64,000 bases of DNA from Culex pipiens pallens (lineage: Eukaryota > Arthropoda > Insecta > Diptera > Culicidae): contig NC_068939.1 of NCBI RefSeq assembly GCF_016801865.2, forward strand, positions 62,068,269-62,132,268, written 5' to 3'. Shown piece after piece: positions 33,701 to 45,700 of the stretch (positions are counted from its first letter, which is position 1; every line of letters starts with the position of its first letter). The notes beneath the pieces are model-generated. The model searched no databases. It was not told the DNA's origin and worked only from the letters and a program-made list of their open reading frames with translations. The position numbers and the translations under genes were made by a program.

Positions 33701-36700
33701 GTATATTTGAAATATTTTTTTTTTAAATTGTAAAATATTCGAATAAAGAAGAAACACAATGTTTCTAACCTAAAGTATGTTTTTTTTTTTAAATTTAGTA
33801 TTGCATAACAAAAGCTTTAAAAGTACTTTAAAAGTAAGTAATCACTGGGTATTCAGCTGCAATTTACGTAAAAAATACAATACACTGAATCCCACTGGTC
33901 ACTTTTTAGTTTGTACTCCTTGACGAACTGTCATTTTTTACACGGAGTTCACTCACACTATCAAAATAAATACTTGGTGATGTGTGTGAGCTTCGTGTAA
34001 CAAGCCGCCACTCTTTCAGAAAAAATCAACAGAATTATGGTCAAAACATTAAGAGGCAGTATTTGTAGATTCTGCTCGGTTTGTTCTAGAGGTCGTATCG
34101 AGTTGCTCCGATTTGGATGAAACTTTCAGCGTTTGTTTGTCTATGCATGAGATGAACTCATGCCAAATATGAGCCCTCTACGACAAAGGGAAGTGGGGTA
34201 AAACGGGCATTGAAGTTTGAGGTCCAAAACACATGAAAATTCTTAAAATTGCTCGCATTTCCGTAAAACTTCATCAATTCCAACTCTCTTAGATGCATTC
34301 GAAAGGTCTTTTGAAGCCCTTCAAAATGTGCCATAGACATCCAGGATTGGTTTGACTTTTTCTCATAGCTTTTGCAAATTACTGTTAAAAATTGATTTTT
34401 TTAAAACCTTAATAACTTTTGGCAACAGCCTCCAACACCCATACTCCCATAGGTCAAAAGTTAGGGAATTTCATGGACTATAAGCCTACGGTATTAACTT
34501 TTTGGCCAATCGCAGTTTTTCTCATAGTTTTTCGATTTTTCTAGAACAAACATTTTACAACGTTAGTTTTTGCTCTGTAGGCCTCCATAGCGGCATTTTT
34601 TGGTCTCAATTTTGACATATTCGGAATCCTCAGAAAATTTTACATTAGATTGAGGTGTTGGAATTTTGAATTTGATTGGAAAAAATGCCATTTAGAAATA
34701 ATTAAAATATTATTTAGAATTTTGTCGGATTAGGGGTAGACAAGTTTTCGCCTACTTGATACAGCATTTGACGTATTGATCATAGGGTAAATAAGATCTA
34801 TTTCTTTTTTCAAAAATGTTTTATTTAATTATTTTTTAAATCAAAATTACAACTCCAATACTTCTAACTTACGTGAAATTGACCGAGGATTCCGAATATG
34901 ACAAAATTGAGACCAAAAAGTGCCGTCTTCTTGGCCTACAGGGCAAAAACTAACGTTGTAAAATGTTTGTTCTAGAAAAATCGAAAAACTATGAGAAAAA
35001 CTGCGATTGGCCAAAAAGTTAATACCGTAGGCTTATAGTCCATGAAATTCCCTAACTTTTGACCTATGGGAGTATGGGTGTTGGAGGCTGTTGCCAAAAG
35101 TTATTAAGGTTTTAAAAAAATCAATTTTTAACAGTAATTTGCAAAAGCTATGAGAAAAAGTCAAACCAATCCTGGATGTCTATAGCACATTTTGAAGGGC
35201 TTCAAAAGACCTTTCGAATGCATCTAAGAGAGTTGGAATTGATGAAGTTTTACGAAAATGCGAGCAATTTTAAGATTTTTCATGTGTTTTGGACCTCAAA
35301 CTTCAATGCCCGTTTTACCCCACTTCCCTTTGTCGTAGAGGGCTCATATTTGGCATGAGTTCATCTCATGCATAGACAAACAAACGCTGAAAGTTTCATC
35401 CAAATCGGAGCACCTCGATACGACTTGTTTCACATCGGTGAAAAACTCGCTCTTAATTTTGCCGAAGATTGGATGTTTGCAGAAGAAATAGTTCGACATT
35501 TGTCTATTTCCAACTTGAGAACACTGGTTCAATAAATTCCAATCAAAATGTATTCGATTAATGGCACTGGAACCAGATACAAACACAAACATGGTATAAT
35601 TTGTTTACGAGTGCTGTGGGAGGAAACATTCCGGGAATTTTCGTTTTAAACTCCTAACAAACCGTCAGCTGTGTGCTATCTTGTGACATAGACCATTTTG
35701 GTCGAAAATGAGTTAATGATGACGTTTTGTTATACGTAACAAACCCTACAAGATGCTTTAACCCGATTTTCGATATCTGTTTCCGTTTCCGGTATACAGC
35801 AAAGCACACTTGTGATATAGACCAAATTCCCAGTCAAATTTTTTGTGCTATCTTGTGACACGTGCAAAAGCAGTAGAGAACTATAAAACTGTATGGTACC
35901 AACAGATGTCACTACAACTTTATGGCGAGATTTATAACTTACCTTGTCACAAGAGTGCACTTCAAAAAAAATGAAGAACATGTACTACGTGTCACAAGAG
36001 AGTTTCGAAGAGATTATGGTCGTTGTCACAAGAGTACCACCAATATGTTGATGGGTTTGTATGGTCGTTGTCACAAGTGTGCAACAAATATTTTGATAGG
36101 AGTGTGTATGGTCGTTGTCACAAGTGTGCCACGAATATTTTGGTAGGAGTTTGTATGGTCGTTGTCACAAGTGTGCCACGAATATTTCGATGGAAGTTTG
36201 TATGGTCGTTGTCACAAGTGTGCAACAAATATTTCAATGGTAGTTTGTATGGTCGTTGTCACAAGTGTGCAACAAATATTTTGATGGTAGTTTGTATGGT
36301 CGTTGTCACAAGTGTGCAACAAATATTTCGATGAAAGTTTGTATGGTCGTTGTCACAAGTGTGCAACAAATATTTTGATAGGAGTTTGTATGGTCGTTGT
36401 CACAAGTGTGCCACGAATATTTTGGTAGGAGTTTGTATGGTCGTTGTCACAAGTGTGCAACAAATATTTTGATAGGAGTTTGTATGGTCGTTGTCACAAG
36501 TGTGCCACGAATATTTTGGTAGGAGTTTGTATGGTCGTTGTCACAAGTGTGCAACACATATTTTGGTAGGAGTTTGTATGGTCGTTGTCACAAGTGTGCA
36601 ACAAATATTTCGATGAAAGTTTGTATGGTCGTTGTCACAAGTGTGCAACAAATATTTTGATAGGAGTTTGTATGGTCGTTGTCACAAGTGTGCCACGAAT

Positions 36701-39700
36701 ATTTTGGTAGGAGTTTGTATGGTCGTTGTCACAAGTGTGCAACACATATTTTGGTAGGAGTTTGTATGGTCGTTGTCACAAGTGTGCAACAAATATTTTG
36801 ATGGTAGTTTGTATGGTCGTTGTCACAAGTGTGCAACAAATATTTCGATGGTAGTTTGTATGGTCGTTGTCACAAGTGTGCCACGAATATTTCGATGGAA
36901 GTTTGTATGGTCGTTGTCACAAGTGTGCAACAAATATTTCAATGGTAGTTTGTATGGTCGTTGTCACAAGTGTGCAACAAATATTTTGATGGTAGTTTGT
37001 ATGGTCGTTGTCACAAGTGTGCAACAAATATTTCGATGAAAGTTTGTATGGTCGTTGTCACAAGTGTGCAACAAATATTTTGATAGGAGTTTGTATGGTC
37101 GTTGTCACAAGTGTGCCACGAATATTTTGGTAGGAGTTTGTATGGTCGTTGTCACAAGTGTGCAACAAATATTTTGATAGGAGTTTGTATGGTCGTTGTC
37201 ACAAGTGTGCCACGAATATTTTGGTAGGAGTTTGTATGGTCGTTGTCACAAGTGTGCCACGAAAATTTCGATGGAAGTTTGTATGGTCGTTGTCACAAGT
37301 GTGCAACAAATATTTTGATAGGAGTTTGTATGGTCATTGTCACAAGTGTGCAATGGATATTTTGGTAGGAGTTTGTATGGTCGTTGTCACAAGTGTGCAA
37401 CAAATATTTTGGTAGGAGTTTGTATGGTCGTTGTCACAAGTGTGCAACAAATATTTCAATGGTAGTTTGTATGGTCGTTGTCACAAGTGTGCAACAAATA
37501 TTTTGATGGTAGTTTGTATGGTCGTTGTCACAAGTGTGCAACAAATATTTCGATGGAAGTTTGTATGGTCGTTGTCACAAGTGTGCAACAAATATTTTGA
37601 TAGGAGTTTGTATGGTCGTTGTCACAAGTGTGCAATGGATATTTTGGTAGGAGTTTGTATGGTCGTTGTCACAAGTGTGCCACCAATATTTTGATGGAGA
37701 TTTGTATGGCGGTTGTCACAAGTGTGCCACCAATATTTTGATGGAGATTTGTATGGTCGTTGTCACAAGTGTGCCACCAATATAACATTCATTACACCGT
37801 AACATTCGTTACACCGTAATATGGTCACACCGTAACATTGTTACACCGCAATATTCGTTACACCGCAGTATGGTTACACCGTAACATAGTAACACCGTAA
37901 TATGATTACACCGTAACATTGTTACACCGCAATATTCGTTACTTCGTAGTATGATCACACCGTACACTTGTTACACCACAACATTCGTTACACCGTTACA
38001 TTCGTTACACCGTAACATTGTTACACCGTAACATTGTTACACCGTAACATTGTTACACCGTAACATTGTAACAACGTAACATTGTTACACCGCAACATTC
38101 GTTACACCGTAACATTTCTTCACACCGTAGTTTGATTACACTATAAAATTGTTACACCACAACATTGGTTACACCGTTACATTCGTTACACCGTTACATT
38201 CGTAACACCGTTACATTCGTTACACCGTTACACCGCATCATTCGTTACACCGTAACATTCGTTACACCGTAGTATGGTCACACCGTAACATTGTTACACC
38301 GTAATATGATTACACCGTAACAAAGTTACACCGTAATATGGTTACACCGTAACAAAGTTACACCGTAATATTATTACACCGTAACATTGTAACACCACAA
38401 CATTCGTTACACCGTTACATTCGTTACACAGTTACATTCGTTACACCGTAATATTGTTACACCGCAACATTCGTTACACCACAAAATTCGTTACACCGTA
38501 ACATTCGTTACTGCTTAACAATCGTTACACCGTAACATTCGTTACAACTTAGTTTGGTTACACCGTAACATTGTTACACCGCAAAATTCGTTGCTTCGTA
38601 GCATTCATTACACCGTGGCATTCGTTACACCGTAATAATGTTACGGTGTAAGACTATTACGGTGTAACACTGTAACGGTGTAATAATATAACGGTGTAAC
38701 TTTGTTACGGTGTAATCATATTACGGTGTAACTTTGTTACGGTGTAACGAATATTGCGGTGTAACAATGTTACGGTGTGACCATACTACGGTGTAACGAA
38801 TGTTACGGTGTAACGAATGATGCGGTGTAACGGTGTAACGAATGTAACGGTGTAACGAATGTAACGGTGTAACGAATGTAACGGTGTAACGAATGTAACG
38901 GTGTAACCAATGTTGTGGTGTAACAATTTTATAGAGTAATCAAACTACGGTGTGAAGAAATGTTACGGTGTAACGAATGTTGCGGTGTAACAATGTTACG
39001 TTGTTACAATGTTACGGTGTAACAATGTTACGGTGTAACAATGTTACGGTGTAACAATGTTACGGTGTAACAATGTTACGGTGTAACGAATGTTACGGTG
39101 TAACGAATGTAACGGTGTAACCAATGTTGTAGTGTAACAATTTTATAGAGTAATCAAACTACGGTGTGAAGAAATGTTACGGTGTAACGAATGTTGCGGT
39201 GTAACAATGTTACGTTGTTACAATGTTACGGTGTAACAATGTTACGGTGTAACAATGTTACGGTGTAACAATGTTACGGTGTAACGAATGTAACGGTGTA
39301 ACGAATGTTGTGGTGTAACAAATGTACGGTGTCATCATACTACGAAATAACGAATGTTGCGGTGTAACAATGTTACGGTGTAATCATATTACGGTGTTAC
39401 TATGTTACGGTGTAACCATACTGCGGTGTAACGAATATTGCGGTGTAACAATGTTACGGTGTGACCATACTACGGTGTAACGAATGTTACGGTGTAATGA
39501 ATGTTATATTGGTGGCACACTTGTGACAACGACCATACAAACTCCTACCAAAATATTCATGGCACACTTGTGACAACGACCATACAACTTCCATCGAAAT
39601 ATTCGTGGCACACTTGTGACAACGACCATACAAACTCCTATCAAAATATTGGTTGCACACTTGTGACAACGACCATACAAACTCCTACCAAAATATTCGT

Positions 39701-42700
39701 GGCACACTTGTGACAACGACCATACAAACTCCTATCAAAATATTTGTTGCACACTTGTGACAACGACCATACAAACTCCTACCAAAATATTCGTAGCACA
39801 CTTGTGACAACGACCATACAAACTCCTATCAAAATATTTGTTGCACACTTGTGACAACGACCATACAAAGTTCTACCAAAATATTCGTGGCACACTTGTG
39901 ACAACGACCATACAAACTCCTATCAAAATATTTGTTGCACACTTGTGACAACGACCGTACAAACTCCTACCAAAATATTCGTAGCACACTTGTGACAACG
40001 ACCATACAAACTCCTATCAAAATATTTGTTGCACACTTGTGACAACGACCATACAAAGTTCTACCAAAATATTCGTGGCACACTTGTGACAACGACCATA
40101 CAAACTCCTATCAAAATATTTGTTGCACACTTGTGACAACGACCATACAAACTTCCATCGAAATATTCGTGGCACACTTGTGACAACGACCATACAAACT
40201 CCTACCAAAATATTCGTGGCACACTTGTGACAACGACCATACAAAGTTCTACCAAAATATTCGTGGCACACTTGTGACAACGACCATACAAACTCCTACC
40301 AAAATATTCGTGGCACACTTGTGACAACGACCATACAAACTCCTATCAAAATATTTGTTGCACACTTGTGACAACGACCATACAAACTCCTACCAAAATA
40401 TTCGTAGCACACTTGTGACAACGACCATACAAACTCCTATCAAAATATTTGTTGCACACTTGTGACAACGACCATACAAAGTTCTACCAAAATATTCGTG
40501 GCACACTTGTGACAACGACCATACAAACTCCTATCAAAATATTTGTTGCACACTTGTGACAACGACCGTACAAACTCCTACCAAAATATTCGTAGCACAC
40601 TTGTGACAACGACCATACAAACTCCTATCAAAATATTTGTTGCACACTTGTGACAACGACCATACAAAGTTCTACCAAAATATTCGTGGCACACTTGTGA
40701 CAACGACCATACAAACTCCTATCAAAATATTCGTGGCACACTTGTGACAACGACCATACAAACTTCTATCAAAATATTTGTTGCACACTTGTGACAACGA
40801 CCATACAAACTCCTATCAAAATATTTGTTGCACACTTGTGACAACGACCATACAAACTTCCATCGAAATATTCGTGGCACACTTGTGACAACGACCATAC
40901 AAACTCCTACCAAAATATTCGTGGCACACTTGTGACAACGACCATACAAAGTTCTACCAAAATATTCGTGGCACACTTGTGACAACGACCATACAAACTC
41001 CTACCAAAATATTTGTTGCACACTTGTGACAACGACCATACAAAGTTCTACCAAAATATTCGTGGCACACTTGTGACAACGACCATACAAACTTCCATCG
41101 AAATATTCGTGGCACACTTGTGACAACGACCATACAAACTCCTACCAAAATATTCGTGGCACACTTGTGACAACGACCATACAAACTCCTATCAAAATAT
41201 TCGTAGCACACTTGTGACAACGACCATACAAACTCCTATCAAAATATTTGTTGCACACTTGTGACAACGACCATACAAACTTCCATCGAAATATTCGTGG
41301 CACACTTGTGACAACGACCATACAAACTCCTACCAAAATATTCGTGGCACACTTGTGACAACGACCATACAAAGTTCTACCAAAATATTCGTGGCACACT
41401 TGTGACAACGACCATACAAACTCCTACCAAAATATTCGTGGCACACTTGTGACAACGACCATACAAACTCCTATCAAAATATTTGTTGCACACTTGTGAC
41501 AACGACCATACAAACTCCTACCAAAATATTCGTAGCACACTTGTGACAACGACCATACAAACTCCTATCAAAATATTTGTTGCACACTTGTGACAACGAC
41601 CATACAAACTCCTATCAAAATATTTGTTGCACACTTGTGACAACGACCATACAAACTCCTACCAAAATATTCGTGGCACACTTGTGACAACGACCATACA
41701 AACTTCTATCAAAATATTTGTTGCACACTTGTGACAACGACCATACAAACTCCTACCAAAATATTCGTAGCACACTTGTGACAACGACCATACAAACTCC
41801 TATCAAAATATTTGTTGCACACTTGTGACAACGACCATACAAACTTCCATCGAAATATTCGTGGCACACTTGTGACAACGACCATACAAACTCCTACCAA
41901 AATATTCGTGGCACACTTGTGACAACGACCATACAAACTCCTATCAATATATTTGTTGCACACTTGTGACAACGACCATACAAACTACCATTGTAATATT
42001 TGTTGCACACTTGTGACAACGACCATACAAACCCATCAACATATTGGTGGTACTCTTGTGACAACGACCATAATCCCTTTGAAACTCTTTTGTGACACGT
42101 AGTACATGTTCTTCATTTATTTGAAGTGCACTCTTGTGACACGGTGATTTACAGAACGTGCTATAAATCTGAAAAAGGTTTGTGTCTTGAATGATTTAAT
42201 TTTCCATCATGGATTTTGTGTTTGCCATGGGAAAATCTTTGGTTTTCCTTGATTTTCATCATTTTCTGATATTTTATTTAATTGCACTACTATGAATATG
42301 ACTCATTTTTTTTGGATTGAGCTTATTTTAATATTTTTTAAAATATTTTAGATAATTTAAGAGAATTTTTATTATTACTCATTAAAAAATCGTGGAAAAC
42401 ATCGGAAAAGCGAAAAAAATTTCCTCGTTTTCTAAACATTTTGATTGCTTACCGTTGTTTCAAGCTAATCTTATCATAAAAATTTCAAAAACTATTGTTT
42501 AACTTAACTAAACTATTGATTTGAGCTTATTTAATTTTGTATGGGAATTCTGTGCACACTTGTGACACGTAGTACATTTTTACTTTCAAAACACACTTGT
42601 GACACGTGCTTTTCAGATTTTTAGTTACATTTTATACTGTAACTTTTAGTAGGTTTCACTAAATTAGTCCATACTTGGAGCGTTTGTTCATCGATAGTAT

Positions 42701-45700
42701 ACGAACAGATCGCTGTATTCAAAAATAGTTTATCATGTATTGTTGTGAAAATATTCAACCTCAAACTTTAAAAATCGTTTTTCTCGAAAAGTACCAAATG
42801 GTCTATGTCACAAGATAGCACACAGCTGACGAAACGAGAAATGGCAAAACAACATCCTACGGAAGAAAGGAATGTTTGCTGCTTTTCCATCGAAAAACAA
42901 AAATCCTTGCAGTGATTTCTCGGTATGTGTATTTTTATTTCACTTTCCATTCTGAAATGATATACTCATTAGGCACTCCTCTCAAGCAAGTTGTGTTGCC
43001 AGCAAATGCACCCCGAAAGTGATATCTTTGCATTTGCTTTGAAGCACTTTCCCCAGAATGGAGCACATGATGATAGTTATGATAATATGAGTGTGTGTGT
43101 GTGCGTGCAATTTCATCTTGCTCACGGTCAGTCCAACTGACACACACCAAAAGCTTCAAGGTTTACGGCGAAAGCTAAAAGCCCTGAATAATTGTTTTCC
43201 AGGTAAAGGTAATGCATACATTTAGCCACAAGTGCGGTGGAAATCGACAATGGTCAGAGTGTTTATGTGTGCCGCACTTGAGGAAAGCGCTTGGAGAGGG
43301 GAGAGCTTTTTGAGAAGCTGTGCAGTGTGTGTTTGTTTTTGTGTCGAGCACACCCGCACATCTTGAAGGAAAGCTTGAAAAGCACATACGAGCAGAAAGG
43401 GAGAATGCCTGATAGTGGAACATATAAAATTAGAAAAAAAGAAAACAGATGAAAACTCACTTGGGCAATCTTGGAAAACACTGTTTTGTTTGTGTTGAAA
43501 CATTTGTCCGATATTTCAAGTAGTTTAAAGAAACATTATGCAGAAAGTATTTTTTAAACTGTCTCATCAAATACTTTCACATTGTTATTAAGTTACGGTA
43601 AAATGTCAATGGCAAACAAAATATTATGTTTTTGCAGGGAAAACAAAATTACAAGTTCGTAGAACTCCTAAGTAATTAATCCGTTGACACAAAATGTCGA
43701 TCTTTTCACAATTTCGAGCTAGAAATCATTGCAAAACGTTTTTTAGCAAAAAAAAAAAAAACGCAGTGAAATCGGACTCCAGTTTTACATAAAAATCCGA
43801 TGACACCAAATTTCTATCTTTTCACGGTTTCGAGCTAGAATTCGTCGAATATCGTGCCTTAGTGATAAAATACAGCAAACTGGAAGGGGTCGTACCACCC
43901 CACAGTCACGAGGTATCAAAAAGAACTTGGAATCGTGATCTTAGACCAAAATTACCTCTTGGATCAAAATTTCACGGAAATCGAACAGGTTGCTGTGTAG
44001 GGTGGCCAGAATCACCCATATAATTTGTTGTTTTTGATGCTTGGTAAATTTTCAACCTTTGAGCCAAAACCAATACTGACCAAATGATTTCACAAAGTTA
44101 GTTAGTTGTTGATTATACTAGGGGAACTTTAACCCTATGGTCATTCACTCCCGAATTCTACAAACTAATCTTTCCTGTTGATATAATAACTTTAAACCAG
44201 TGTTTCTCAACCGGTGAGGAATTCCCCCCTGGGGGGGAATTTGAGCATTCTCGGGGGGGAATGAAGATGCAAAAGAAATTTAAAGTCATTAACATGTTAA
44301 CAAAAAAAAATCTCTGATACTTTCTTAGTAATCTTTCATGTTTTTAGATGAATTATATAAATTTTGATCAGTTCTTCATAAAAATCAAAAGATTTATTTA
44401 AAAAAAATGAATTATGGTGAATGCTGAAACAAGAAAAAAATTTTTTTTCTTAAAACTGTATGTCTAAGTTCTTTTGACAAACAGATCTTTCATAAAAAAT
44501 GAAAAAAAGAAAAAATGAATATCCAAACATTTTTTTTTGTAAGGTTGAATTCTGTCAGGCTAAAAAAAATATGTTTTTAATGTTTTTTTGTTGGTGTACT
44601 CTTTTCATCACTCACATTTTTATTCTTAAAAATATATGTTTTCTCGATTAAATTTTCAGAAGGCCCTATCTGCATAGGAAACCCATGAGGGATAGGTTGT
44701 TTTGAAAATTTAATCTAGAATTCATTTTTATTTTTTTGCGTTCAGCTCGTTTTTTAAAATCCCTATGTCTATAATTTCTTCTCAAAATAAAACTTTTTCA
44801 ATTATTTTTTTTAGATTTTATAAGACAAATTGAAAACAATAAAAATTGTTCACTTTGTTTCGAAATCAGATATTATTTTTTTTCGTATGATTTATTCACA
44901 CATGATTTTGAAACATCAATCTTTTATCAAACATTAAATCCAAAATTATATTATTTATTATATTTTACCAAAAAATAGTTTGAAATGAACGAGGGGGGGA
45001 ATGACGGTCTAGCAAGTAAGCCAAGGGGGGAATGCAACGGAAAAGGTTGAGAACCACTGCTTTAAACGAACGGCTAGCGTTAGGATTATAAGTTCTCTTT
45101 CTCGCTCGCGAGTCAGCAAAGTTTTCCTTCTTCTCGCTCGAACACTGAGTTTTATAAACTAAAATTCAAAAAAAAATGAGGATTTAAAAATTTGGTCTAC
45201 AATAGCAAAGTCTAGTAAAGTTTTTAAATACCTGAGGGTAATTCTCTACCAACTCACACGAAATCGCCTTATGTTTATACATCAAAATTTTTGTAATTGT
45301 CTGCTCTACAACTTTGTATAACATTGTTACACTCTAAAAAATAACCCTGCAAAGTTAGAAAAAACACGAAATTTTAAAATGAAAAAAAAATGTTCTAAAT
45401 GAAAAAATGACCCTTCTGGGTCAATGTAGATTCGAAAAGTACATTAAATTTCCCTTAAAATGACATGTTCCAAAAAAATTTACAGTCGAGTAACGGAAAA
45501 TGGCAGAGTTTTTAAAACTTTTTAAGTGTTTTTTTTTATGAAAAATACGTTTTTTCGGAATTCTGAATTCTACATAAAATTCCCTTTGACACCAAATTTC
45601 TATTTCATCACCGTTTCAGGCTGCAAATTATTGAAAAACACCTCTTTTTTCGCATGTTCAAAAATGAATGGGGTCGTACCGCCCCTCCGTCACGAGATAT

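Larger units (their letters stand above)
35663..42831. mobile_element. Giant foldback element with inverted satellite arrays (7.2 kb)
   Basis: Perfect 36-bp terminal inverted repeats lie at 35663-35698 and 42796-42831, starting CGTCAGCTGTGTGCTATCTT. They are flanked by the direct repeat AAAC at 35659-35662 and 42832-42835. Inside are subterminal DNA (35,699-36,050; 42,080-42,795), a left 47-bp array in one orientation, an inverted 16-17-bp satellite with its axis at about 38,638, and a right 47-bp array in the other orientation. Subterminal stretches at 35,945-36,020 and 42,060-42,140 are also inverted copies of each other. There is no transposase frame, so it is non-autonomous. It lies in the 21-kb intron of the minus-strand gene. 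Superfamily is uncertain: foldback by structure, while a 4-bp duplication would fit Chapaev-like elements. Confidence 0.88.

Noticed and set aside
34158..35358. Near-identical 60-residue frames on opposite strands
   Set aside because: They are the two arms of the palindromic TTAA MITE; a third copy of the arm in the 10.3-11.2 kb element is broken by stops.
36023..42000. Many 87-103-codon frames with repeated GRCHKC, SQVC and VVVTSV words
   Set aside because: The 47-bp unit is not a multiple of three, so reading it gives the same three peptides in rotation. Frames end at random substitutions and appear on both arms.
36059..42075. Resemblance to a CRISPR array (regular repeats)
   Set aside because: Units are directly tandem without unique spacers, and this is an animal nuclear genome.
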